Below are positions 1 through 9,932 of a stretch of DNA of 64,000 nucleotides, piece by piece; the stretch's first letter is position 1, and each line of letters begins with the position of its first letter. The translations under genes were made by a program, and so were the position numbers. Source of the DNA: Monosiga brevicollis MX1 (lineage: Eukaryota; Opisthokonta; Choanoflagellata; Craspedida; Salpingoecidae); assembly GCF_000002865.3 (NCBI RefSeq), contig NW_001865039.1:2088438-2152437 (forward strand). The letters are read 5' to 3'. Under the pieces are notes generated by a model. It was not told the DNA's origin, did not search any database, and saw only the letters and a program-made list of their open reading frames with translations.

Positions 1-415
1 GCCCACAAACGCCCCTCCAACTGCTCCCCACCCCCCGTCTCGAAAATTTCACGCTCCAAACATCAACCTGGAAACCGCTCACCATGCTACAATAAGTACC
101 TGATATCCACAATGGGCAGTAGAGTGTTTTGGGATGTCAGACGACAATAACTCACGCTTCATCGACAACAAGTTCGGTATCAGATGACTTTTCAACCCTC
201 AGGCCTTTATCTGACATTTCGATAAAAGACAAGACTTGTACGTACAGGAAAGGAGCGGACGAAGCCGGGAGTGAAGGGCGACAGTGGCTACGGGGAGTAA
301 GGGCCGGGAGCTGGAGTTGATGGATTGAATCAATTAAGACATGCTGTCGTCCGTGTTCACACTGCATTGTACGAAAGGGGTTTGACAGTGGCCCTGCTCT
401 GCACGGACTCGAAAC
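1..415. other. 3' flank of the neurochondrin gene, no gene seen
   Basis: This stretch lies downstream of the stop codon of the minus-strand neurochondrin gene. I see no credible coding exon, RNA gene or repeat. It is probably 3' UTR plus intergenic sequence. A gene cut by the left edge of the window cannot be excluded. Confidence 0.4.
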
Positions 416-3200
416 CTAGAGAGCTGACAGCAGCGGCAGCAGCGTTTCGGCTGCTTGTATCAGATCAAGTGTGTCGTCGCCGTCGGCGCGCATCGCGAAG
501 GATTGTCGCCACGAGGCCAGGGCCGTCGCAAGCGTGCTCCATTGCTCGGGCGGTGTCTTGTTCAAAGCCTCTGCCACGGCCGGTGGCTGACTCGCGCCGT
601 CTCCGACCAACACCTCGCTCATCGTGCGCAGGACCAACCATGTGTCTTCCCGCACAGCAGCCGAGAGCCAAAGCTGGGCGTGTGGCTGTGCTGGAGCAAC
701 CTGCTCGTCGCCCAGTAGGGTAAACAGCAAGGCAGTGGCCTCTAGCAAGATGCTCCAGGCATTTTTGAGGCGCGAGGCCTCGTCGGAGAGCCATCCCACC
801 GACTTTTGCAGCCCAAGCCATTGAAGGGCACAAGCTACCACAAGGAGGGCCGCTGCCCCCGGCTGGAAGTCTTCACTGAGAAGACGAATGAGTAGGGTTT
901 GCAGCGAGGCCACAGCGCCCACGATGGCTTCAAACGCCAAGGCAACCTCTTGCAACAAGGATCGCTCCATTCCCAACAAAAAGGCTAGGAGGCCACGGCA
1001 TATATCCAAGTAGGCCCGACCGTGCCTAGCATCACAGTCATGTGAGCACGACGCTTATCCCCCGCAACTTTACCAGTTGCAGCAACCCAAAGACTGTACG
1101 AAGCAACCTCTGCTTGACCTCAACGTACGTGCGGAGCTGGGCAAGGGAGCGTGGTTGTAGCGCTCGTGCCAACACGGGCCAAGCCTCGGTGCGCGCCAAA
1201 AGCTCATCTCGGCCGGCTGGCTCCGCCAAGAGGCCAGGCAGGCCGGGAGCCAATTCCAGCATCATGTTTTCAGCTTGGCTCTCAAACTCTACCACGCAGA
1301 CCACCACCCATTTGCGCCTTGCAGTAAGACAAAAGTTTGCGTGCCTCACACGTGCTTGAGCAGGAAGGAAGGGGAGGGGCGTTGCTGAAGCTGTACCGTC
1401 CTCACCTTGGTTTTGGGCAGCCTTGGTCACCAATCGCACAGCAAAGATGGCCTGTGTGCGCATCATTTCAGTGTCTTCGGCGAGCCAGGACCCAAGAACA
1501 CGGACACAGGCTTGGAGTAATGCCCAGTAGGCTTGATTCTGCAAAAGCTCATCCGATGTCGTACTCTGCTCGAGCCGATCGTGGCTATGCTCCACGAACT
1601 CGCCCGCTGCTTCCACCGCACCCTATCGAGAACGCGCGCCAACAACGAGACGGCACTGAATTAGACCAGCGGCGACCATATGCACCTAGAGGTTGCCGCA
1701 GCACTCAATCTCCTCGCTCTCGGCTGTCTGGTGAGAGCGCGCTGGATGCGTGACGGCAAGCAGGTGACGGCGCTCGTACACGGGGGCCATTTGCGATGGC
1801 AGATGACCACATACCTTGATGACTGTGAAGAGCTTATCAAAGTGGTCAAGATCAAAGGCAGGCCCTGACGCGGCATTGCTCTTGCCGCTTGTGTCTCCAT
1901 CGTCCATGCTGCTCAAATGGGCGATGCCGTCCACGAGGATGGTGCAGCAGGCCTCGAGGGTGGGAGCGTGTTCCATGACAGCCTCCAACTCATCGCGCTC
2001 AAGCTCAACGCGCATCTCCACTTGTGCCAAGTGCAGCAGAAGCTCAATGTGCTGCTTGGTGTCGAGTGCGTTGGGCGCAGAGGTGGCAGTGGGCGACGAA
2101 GAGGGGGCTGCAAGCCAGGCAAAATGACAAAGATGGCAGGCACAGGCCGCGAGCTGCAGTACGTCACTACGCAGTTGCGGACCAATCTTGTTCCGAAGCA
2201 GGCGGGCGGTGGAGGTGGCGAGGCCGTGCTGCCAGACGTGGTCACGCTGCACCCGCTGGCGCTTGACCGAATCGCCATCCGTGCGCATGACGCCCTCGAG
2301 ACAAGCCCGCATCACCGTGACACCCAAGGGAAGGCTTTGATCGTTGCGCGCCAGCACCTCTGTCGCCAAAAAATCCAGCACAAGGCACACTTGTGCCGAC
2401 GACAAGTACAGCTGTGCGTCTGCGCTCGTTTGACACAGCCACGCCAGGATCGAGATGGTGTGTGACAAGAGCTCCCCTGGAGCTGGGGCTTCGGCTGGAG
2501 GTGATGTTGTGGATGGGGATCCTTGGTCCGCTCCCGGTTCGGTCTCTGTAGCCTGAGGGATGGAGCTGCCGGACGCGTCCGGGGCTGCGGGCGCCTTGAG
2601 CGCGCTAGAAGTGTCGGGCACCTCAGAGGCTTGGAGATATTCGCGAGCCCTCGCTATACACTTTTCAACGAGCCCCAGGCGGACAAGGTACGGCCGGCAT
2701 TCGGGTGTGGCGGACGCTGCGGTTAGAATGGGAATCAAATCACCCATGAGCTCGGAACTGGCAGTTGGAAATAGAGCAACCAGGTCTGGCAATACATCAA
2801 TGAAAGCGGCCTCGGCCACAAGTGCCGGGACTCGAGCATAGATGCCAAGGACATGAATGGCCACGCGTTGGTAAGGCGTGATGGTGGCACCGTCCTCCTT
2901 GGTGCTGAGGAGACGCGTCACAAAGTGAAACCCAACGGTCTCGGCAATGGCCGCAATGTCTTCCGACGTGTCGCAGGAACATTTGGCCAGTAGCAACAGC
3001 CCCACGAGCCGTTGCTGCAAGGAAACGAATGGGATAAGCCCCACAGTGTGACCACAGCGAGCACAGACCATGTCAGGATGAGAATAAGAGAAGTTGCTGT
3101 TGCGCTAGGTGCATGCAGCATGGATACTGGGAGAAACACGGGAGCGTACCTCATCGCTGCGCGCCTCGGCAAACACATTGAGTGCCGTGGCCAACGCCAT
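416..3200 (-). CDS. NCDN: Neurochondrin family protein
   Basis: Neurochondrins are all-alpha, armadillo-like cytosolic proteins; in mammals they are neuronal and linked to CaMKII inhibition and dendrite growth. Exon 1 (3150-3200) starts MALATALNVFAEARSDE. Exon 2 (1815-3014) carries the family hallmarks: QQRLVGLLLLAK near its start, the FVTRLLSTKEDG segment (human NRLLTTKE), and LLLHLAQVEMRVELERDE. Exon 3 (about 1406-1622) holds VRVLGSWLAEDTE, which matches human VRILGAWLAEET. Exon 4 (about 1074-1288) holds PGLPGLLAEPAGRDELL. The last exon runs to the stop at 416-418. A low-complexity Pro/Ser/Glu loop in exon 2 replaces a helical spacer. Junctions 1/2, 2/3 and 3/4 are phase-consistent; the junction to the last exon (about 990-1074) is unresolved. 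It is head-to-head with the MFSD9-like gene across a CT-rich spacer. Family assignment is secure; function in a protist is not known. Confidence 0.88.
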
Positions 3201-3781
3201 GGCGCCAGCCACCAACTGCCCAAAAAAAAAAAAGAAGAGAAAGAGGGAGAGAGGAAGAGAGGCAGAGACAGAACGCGCAACCCTTGATCCTAACACGACA
3301 CACCCTGCCCGTACCCTCTCGGCGTCGTGCCCCCCCAAGACCTGTCCCCCTCCCAAGCACCTCCCGGGTCCAAATGAACGATCCGCAACGCACACACAGC
3401 ACAACACGTTCCTCTCTCTCTCTCTCTCTCTCTCCATCAACGTGTTGTGCTCATAGAATTGTCAGCATGTGTATGCGGAAGTGTGCTACCCTTCACACTT
3501 TTGGTATGGATAAGGGTATTTTCTCTCTTTCTCACTGCGCGCGCTCTCTCTCTCTCTCTCTCTCTGTACGCGCTTTCTTTCTGCTTCCGGGAGCCTCCCT
3601 GGTTCTGGGCGATCTCGATCCCTCGTCGTACTCTCTCTCTCTCTCTCTCTCGCTTTCTCCCGCTCTCGATCTCTCTCGGGGCGGGGGAAGGAGCGATGGT
3701 AATGTGAAGCGACCCGGGGGTGGTGTGGATCAGTGAAGGGAGGGTGCAGTGTGTGTGCAGTGTGTGTGTGTGTGTGTGGAG
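3201..3781. promoter_or_regulatory. Divergent intergenic region with CT tracts
   Basis: This spacer separates the start codons of neurochondrin (-) and the MFSD9-like gene (+), so it should hold both promoters and 5' UTRs. It contains an A-run (3222-3233), CT dinucleotide tracts (about 3413-3434, 3546-3566, 3631-3652) and a GT tract (about 3758-3778) immediately 5' of the MFSD9-like ATG. No TATA box stands out. Promoter function is inferred from position only. Confidence 0.5.
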
Positions 3782-5491
3782 ATGGCGGGATTGGACGTTC
3801 GCACCGTTGGTGCCATCTTGGCCCTTATCTCGTTTCTGGACATGACTGCCGTGGGCATGTTGATCCCGCTCTTGCCGCGACTGTACTCCTCGCACCAGGC
3901 CTCGGCCTCGGCGATTGGCTTCATGGGGTCTCTCTACGGAACAGCCAACCTCGTGGGCGGTCCCATCTTTGGGTTTTTGGGGGACGCCATCGGCCCTCGT
4001 GCTGCGCTGACCGTGGCGATGGTTGGCTCCGCCGTGGGCTACGCGCTGCTGGGCACGGCAGACTCGCTAGCAGTCATGGGCCTGGCACGCGTAATCACAG
4101 GTTGCTTCAAGCAGACTTTGACCGTGGCCAAGTCAACCCTGGCCGTCATCACGCCACCGGCAACCCGAGCCCGTGATCTTGGTCGGATTGGCTCCGCGGC
4201 CAGTGCTGGTTTTATCATCGGCCCGCTGATTGGAGGCTTTGTGTTCCACGACGTGGAACGTGTGCGCCTGGCTGCCATGCTGACTGCTGGTGTGTTTGCC
4301 ATTAACGCACTACTTGCCTGGGGGGCGTTGCGCGCCCTGCATGATCTACTGGCTGCACACCATCGTACCCTGGAGACAGAGGAGCCCACGGCTACATCCT
4401 CGCCAGCATCGCAGGGTAACCAGACTGAAACATCCGAGCAGTTCAAGATTTCTCCGTCCAATGGGCCGCTCACCGCTTACGACCATGCCAGGCTTCAGTT
4501 TGGTGCGTGTTCCACGGGTTTGTTCGTGCCGGACTGGTGGTGTGGCTCGCTTGTCCGCCTCGTTCAGTCCTTGGTCGATGCGCCTGCCGTCTCTCACTCG
4601 TGCCTGCCTTGTGATGCTGATGCAGAATCAATGGTGGACATGTTCAAGGTTGTGATGGCCAGTGGCCAGTGGCGATTGGTGGCCGCGCAGTTGGGCGCCA
4701 ACATGGCCATGGTCACGTTACGGAGTGTTTTTGCCACGTTTGCTGAGCAAGAATTTGCCCCTTCTCCTCACGTCTTGGGCCTCATGTTGTCGGCGCAGGG
4801 TGCTATGGGTGAGTCTGTTCTTTGGTGTGCTGGTCGATTGGTGGGACATGTCTGTCACTGCTCGCTCACTTCCTTTGCCGACTTGATGTGTCATGGCAGG
4901 CATCGTGTTTGGGCTCTGTGTGGGTCCCGTCGTCCGCTTGTTTGGTAGCGAGTCGGCCGTGTTCCTGCCCAGTTTGCTGGTGCAGGGCCTGTCCTACTGC
5001 TTTGTATTCTACAGTGCGTAGCTTGTCTCCTTGCGGCAGACTCAAATACCTGTTGTTGTTGTTGGGCGCTCATGCCGTGCTGTCGCTTGCTTGGGTTCGC
5101 CCAGCTTGGAGCCCAATGACCATGACTCTGGCTTCGGCTCCGCTACGGCTAGGCAATAGGTACGCTGGTGCTGCAGACGACTACGTCAGGGCGCTTTTGG
5201 CAGTGTCTCACCTCCGAATGTTGCGTCGATCGGTCCTTCTCGAGTAGCGTGATGGCAGCGGTGGGCCTCTCAATGGTGTCACAAGCGGTGACGCCTAAAC
5301 AGCGCGGCGCTGTGGTTAGCAGCACAGAAGTGGTCATGTCGCTGAGTCGCACCGTGTCGCCGTTCCTTGCAGGGCTGGCGCTGGATTATGGACGACATGC
5401 GTTGGCCTTGTTCTGTTTACTTCAACTGGCCGCAGGCTGCCTGTTCCTGCTGGCTCGGACCAGCCAACACATCCGACCCAAGACAGACTAG
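3782..5491 (+). CDS. MFSD9: Major facilitator transporter, MFSD9-like
   Basis: This is a multi-pass membrane transporter of the MFS; the MFSD9 subgroup has no well-defined substrate. The ATG at 3782 is followed by a first transmembrane segment (LALISFLDMTAVGMLIPLLP). The signature GPIFGFLGDAIGPRAALTVA corresponds to the MFS loop 2-3 motif. RVITGCFKQTLTVAKSTLA and ASAGFIIGPLIGGFVF match human MFSD9 ARVPAGIFKHTLSISRALL and SGVGFILGPVVGGYL. A Thr/Ser-rich central loop follows. Introns fit phase at 4503-4625 and 4809-4899; at least one more lies at about 5019-5240, where I could not fix the boundaries. The last exon encodes SQAVTPKQRGAVVSSTEVV and two final helices, stopping at 5489-5491. Assignment to MFS is firm; the MFSD9 subgroup is likely. 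Confidence 0.83.
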
Positions 5492-6055
5492 CGGGGTCGA
5501 GTGCGTTGGCGTGCAGCCCGTCGCGCTGGTTCGTCGGGTATCCTTGTATGCAGCACAATTGCAGAGATGAAAACTCGAGCCGTATTGTCCATCTTGACGA
5601 GCATCGACTTAATTTTATTTCATATGGGCTTTTACACAAAATGAAAAAGAAGAGAACGATCAGCAATGACGGTCGCCTTGACACACGTGCACACCACGTC
5701 CCACGCGCAGGGCAAAAGCAAAGCATACCACGTCACGCGGCACCATATAATGCCGCAGCTACAACACACATGGGTTTTCACGGAAAGAATCGCGCTTGAG
5801 CACATTGGTAGTAGTGAATAAAAACTCGAAAAAAATCACGTAAAAATACAGAAAAAGGGGCTCGCATCAATTACGATGTTGGGCAAAGCGAAAAAAAGAG
5901 GGTAGGAAGCAAGGGCGAAGTACAGGGACGACACTGCGCACCCACACTACCTACATGTACCTACCACCACCCACCCGCCAGTCACACTCGACGCCGCTCC
6001 GAACTGAAACAGCTGATGGAGAAAGACTCTCCAAAAAAAACAAGCATGATGTGCC
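5492..6055. other. Intergenic, AT-richer, no gene seen
   Basis: This is the 3' flank of the MFSD9-like gene and downstream flank of the tRNA cluster. It holds several A-rich runs and an AATAAA-like hexamer at about 5817-5822 (gaataaaa). No supported coding region was found. Confidence 0.35.
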
Positions 6056-6061
6056 AAAAAA
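6056..6061 (-). terminator. Pol III terminator of tRNA-Val(AAC)
   Basis: A run of six A on the plus strand gives TTTTTT on the minus strand, two bases after the discriminator of the tRNA-Val(AAC) gene. This is the standard RNA polymerase III stop signal. Confidence 0.75.
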
Positions 6062-6063
6062 GA

Positions 6064-6136
6064 TACACCCGACCAGAATTGAACTGATGACCTTCGCTGT
6101 GTTAAAGCGACGTGATAACCACTACACCACGGGTGC
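6064..6136 (-). tRNA. tRNA-Val (AAC)
   Basis: The minus strand folds as a 73-nt cloverleaf without an intron. The 7-bp acceptor stem pairs GCACCCG with CGGGTGT (one G-U pair), and the discriminator is A. The D-arm region contains the A-box TGGTGTAGTGG. The anticodon stem TCGCT/AGCGA closes a TTAACAC loop, giving anticodon AAC. The T stem ATCAG/CTGGT carries the B-box core GTTCAATTC. It is the first of three tRNA-Val genes on this strand. Confidence 0.95.
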
Positions 6137-6246
6137 TTGCCGGTTAGAACCGGTGTTGAAGATGAGTGGCTTAATAGTACATAAGAACAAAGACAAAACA
6201 CATCGCACTGAAAAAAAATCATTCAAAATTTCTGAGATTACAAGCC

Positions 6247-6251
6247 AAAAA
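6247..6251 (-). terminator. Pol III terminator of first tRNA-Val(CAC)
   Basis: Five consecutive T on the minus strand lie eight bases past the discriminator of the adjacent tRNA gene. Confidence 0.65.
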
Positions 6252-6258
6252 GAACAGA

Positions 6259-6331
6259 TACACTCGGCCAGAATTGAACTGACGACCTTCGCTGTGTGAA
6301 AGCGACGTGATAACCACTACACCACGAGTGC
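6259..6331 (-). tRNA. tRNA-Val (CAC), copy 1
   Basis: This is a 73-nt cloverleaf on the minus strand. The acceptor stem pairs GCACTCG with CGAGTGT and the discriminator is A. The anticodon stem TCGCT/AGCGA closes loop TTCACAC, giving CAC. The T stem GTCAG/CTGGC is fully paired. Compared with the AAC gene, paired changes in the acceptor stem (C-G to T-A) and T stem (A-T to G-C) keep the fold, so both genes look functional. Confidence 0.95.
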
Positions 6332-6559
6332 TCGCTTGGACGAGAAGAATTAATTTGACAATGTAAATGGCTTATTGCTATTATCACTATTGAATAATCA
6401 CTTTGAGGGGTAAAAAAAATTGCCTTCGATTGGGCGAATGTCGCCGTCTTCGCGCGGCCAGCAAGACGGCGCATCAGCTCGCCAATGCGCGCGGGTGCTC
6501 ACGCTGAAAGAAGCGCGTGGGTTGCGAAGCGTGCTTCCAACAAAATAAAGAGTCAAACC

Positions 6560-6577
6560 AAAAAAAAAAAAAAAAAA
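6560..6577 (-). terminator. Long T-run Pol III terminator of second tRNA-Val(CAC)
   Basis: Eighteen A on the plus strand give an 18-nt T-run on the minus strand, starting four bases past the tRNA gene. Confidence 0.7.
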
Positions 6578-6581
6578 TCAA

Positions 6582-6654
6582 TACACTCGGCCAGAATTGA
6601 ACTGACGACCTTCGCTGTGTGAAAGCGACGTGATAACCACTACACCACGAGTGC
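6582..6654 (-). tRNA. tRNA-Val (CAC), copy 2
   Basis: The 73 nt are identical by eye to the CAC gene 323 bp away, with the same acceptor, D, anticodon and T arms. The flanks differ apart from a few bases at the 3' end, so the duplication was either short or old with the gene kept identical by selection or gene conversion. Confidence 0.95.
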
Positions 6655-6762
6655 TTGTTAAGATGTCTACTTTGATCGATAAATATGTATATAAATGCCT
6701 TTCACTTTAAGATAGCTCGGGTTTGACCGTTGAGAGAAGAGGGTTGTATTGTTCGGGCCATC

Positions 6763-9317
6763 ATGACGGGCGAGGCGGGCAGCCCGGAGCTGGCGGATGT
6801 GGTGCGGCACGCGCTACTTTGCAGCTTAATAGGGGCAGCGTTGGGAGTGGTTCTCTGGCGGGCGTTGCTGGCTCCAGCCCGCACTCATGTGCTTGCGTGG
6901 TGTCTCGTGACGGGCGCCCACCTGACGCTCGTCGCGCTCGTCCTCTTGCGGGCTGGTGCGCTCACAAATGGAAATGAGCTGGACGTGGCATCGAAGCGAA
7001 GCGAGCTCTCGGACGACCTGTGGGATGGTGGCAACTCCGATCCTGAACCACATCCAGTGGCGGCTCTAGGTACGCTGGCAGCAGCTGCTCTGAGCCCGAG
7101 TCTGGTCTTGGGATTATGGGCCCTGGGCATCCGCTGGCGTACTGGGAGCCAGGCACCAACCGCCGGTGGCGGGAAAGCTGCTTGGTTGGCACAAGAGCAC
7201 GGCATTGTTACGCTTGGGTTTGCTGGTCTCTTGGCCGTGCTTCTTGAGGCTGGTGCAGCCACCCCACCCTATCTTCTAGGAATCATCACCACTGCCGGAT
7301 TTGTGGTGCATCTGGCCAGCTACGGGCTATCGCCGGAGCGAGCGGCACTGTGGAGTGTGCTCTTACGCCTCGTCGCCACGAGTCTACGCATGTTAGTGGC
7401 GGCTCCTAGTACCAATGCGGGGGTGGTGCCATTGGCCCTGGCCACCTGGTTAGGCCTGGACCTGGTCTTGCTTCTTCCAGCTGCTCGCCGTCAAACACCA
7501 CCGAAGGTGTTTCATCTTCAGGAAGAGTCAAGTCTAGGTGTCCGTCTCTACACCCATGTCATCGGTCGACGCCTCTCGGCGCTGTGCTTGTTGCATCTGG
7601 GGCTGGGCGCAGGCCTGGTGTTGAGCACCAAGGCAGCCATTGGCATAGCCGATCACCTCCAACCTGCACAACAAACGGCCGTCCTCAACTCGCTCGTCGC
7701 CGGTCTCTCAACAGGTAGGCGCCGCTGCCTCGGTCTAGGACTCACCTTCCTTTGCAAGTTCTTTTCCTCCTTGGTTCCTGGGGGTATCGCACCTTTGCCT
7801 CTGTTTGAGCCAGCCGAGCCAGGCCCTCACGAGCTTACTCGCGCAACCCACAAGGCATTGGGGCTGCAGTGGTTGTCGTGGCGCCGCACCGTGCTTCTCG
7901 GTTGAATGCCGCGCTTCTCGGTCGGTTGATGAAGACTTCTTTTTCGATTGTTGGCTCATCTCAGTTCAGGATCTTTGCATCTGCCCTTTATATGAGACTG
8001 GGGAGTTGAGCCTTCAGTACTTCTGACTGGCCAATGTCTGTTGCAGGCTTTGCGGCAGGCGTCATGCTGTGCCTTTCCATCCTGGATCTTGCGCCACCCG
8101 CTCTGCTCCGTCATGGCTCCCCTGTTCAAGGTGAGCCACGGGGGCTTTGCTTTCCTTGCTATCTCTTTTGACGCTTGCTCCTGAAGGCCCTGAAGTCTCC
8201 ATCGCCCCGCCCCCAGCTTCTTTTCTTCTCAGCACCACACATTGCATACCCGCTACAGGACTGATTGCGATTGCTTCGGGGTATGCACTCGTTCTACTTC
8301 TAAATTACGTTCTCGACTCGTTTGATGCCGAGGATCAACTCTTGTCGTTGGTTGCAAAGGGAGGCGAGGCTGGCAATGAGCTGCCAGCGCGTGTCACAAA
8401 CAGCTCGGGGCGGCCAACTCTGGAGCTGGGCAACGGATGGCCCGCTGCCGCGCCCAGCCACACTGGTGCATCGCATTCCAGTGCTCATGCATCGCCAACG
8501 ACTTTGCACGTTCCCTCATCGAGTGACCAAGGACGCGCGCACGTCCTGCGGTCGGCCATGCTCACAGCCTTGGCCTTGGCAGGTCCGTCTGGGCAAATCA
8601 TTCGTAGCCTCGCCACTGCTTCGTGCAAACGTGGCTTGGCCCTGCCCCTCGTGCTCCTTGCACGAGGAAGCTGTCTCACTCTCGCCCCCGCTTGCTATAT
8701 TCCATCCATCCCGCGTTGATAGCTCACAACGCACCCGAGGGCTTGGCGGTGGGCATTTCAGCCATGAGCGATGAAGGTCATCGAGCCTTACTTGTGCTGG
8801 TGGCCATTGCGCTGCACAACATTCCCGAGGGCCTTGCTGTGGCTGTCGGTGCGTATTGGGCCCAGAACCATTGGTCTATTCGATCATGGCTCGTGCGCCT
8901 TGAACCTCATTCAGGTCTCTGGTTCTCTTGCTTTCAGCATTATTGAATGCCGCCGTGCCACCATGGATGGCCCTGCTGACGGCCACGGCCACAGGCTTGG
9001 TCGAGCCAATCGCCGCGCTCATCTCAGTTCTTTTTCTTCAAAATCGCCTCTCTCCAGTATGTTCGCAGTGCGCCCTGTGCTTGCCCGCAGAAATCAGCTT
9101 GTTGCATCACCTTGCCAAGGCGCATGGTCACTGTTGGTGTGGCCTCTAGTTCGTCTTGGACATGTCTTTGGCCGTGGTTGCGGGCGTCATGCTGACGGTC
9201 TGTGTGCAAGAGCTCCTGCCACAAGCATGGCGCTCCAGTCCGCGCAGTTGCCTGACGGGCACGTTCACTGGAGCCATCACCATGGCCATCATCCTTCACC
9301 TCCTTGAGGAAGCCTGA
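6763..9317 (+). CDS. ZIP-family metal-ion transporter with extra N-terminal membrane region
   Basis: ZIP proteins move zinc and other divalent cations into the cytosol. The ZIP core begins about residue 260. GLSTG (end of exon 1 at 7714) joins FAAGVMLCLSILDLAP (exon 2, 8047-8130), matching E. coli ZupT SLGFAAGIMLLISLMEMLP. Exon 3 starts at 8259. The two metal-site helices are present: HNAPEGLAVG (helix IV) and ALHNIPEGLAVAV (helix V). Later exons give LTATATGLVEPIAALISVLF and a last helix ending HLLEEA, stop 9315-9317. The loop between helices III and IV is long, Ser/Gly-rich, with scattered His. Before the core there are about 260 residues with several hydrophobic segments not present in ZupT. 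The start is the first ATG of the frame (6763). Some introns downstream of 8600 are approximate. The nearest group is ZupT/GufA-like. Confidence 0.85.
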
Positions 9318-9932
9318 CCTCGCCATTTGGCCATCAGACGAATCCCTGCATGCTTCTTTTTAAAGTCCTGCAATCATCTCGAGGCGCGGCCCACCCTTGT
9401 ATTTTCCCTGCGTGCCCCTTCACCCACACCATATCCAGCCTCACCCCCGCACCTGATGAACCATCGACAACAACTCGCACAACCACCACACAAACCTCAA
9501 CACCATAAACGTTTAACACCCTAGTTGATTACACTAGTGACAGCAAATAAATTGAATTTAGCAGCATAAACCTCATCTCATCAAAACTGCGGACATCCCT
9601 CGGCATTTTGTTTTTTTCTCACACACACACACACATACACACACACACACACACGCATTTAGATTTTTTTTTTTGGGGGGGGCGCTTGAGGTGGAGAGCG
9701 GGAGGTCGGAAGCTCGATCCTGCTGCTGTGATTGGACTTGATTGCCAGTTTGCCACGAAGAGGACTTTGGCAAAACCGAATACAACTTGTGGGTGGGTGG
9801 AGTGACTGCTGGATCGTGAGGCAGGGGAGAAACAAGGGATTGGGGTCGAGGTGCTTGGCGGTGTGGTCTCAAACGCGTGCTCGGAATGTGCTCGTGGTGC
9901 GCGATAGGCGAAGCTTGTCGTTCAACGCCAGC
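9318..9932. other. Intergenic with CA microsatellite
   Basis: This is the 3' flank of the ZIP gene and 5' flank of the GH65 gene. It contains a CA dinucleotide tract (about 9619-9654) followed by a T-run and G-run (9664-9680). No separate gene is supported. Confidence 0.45.
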
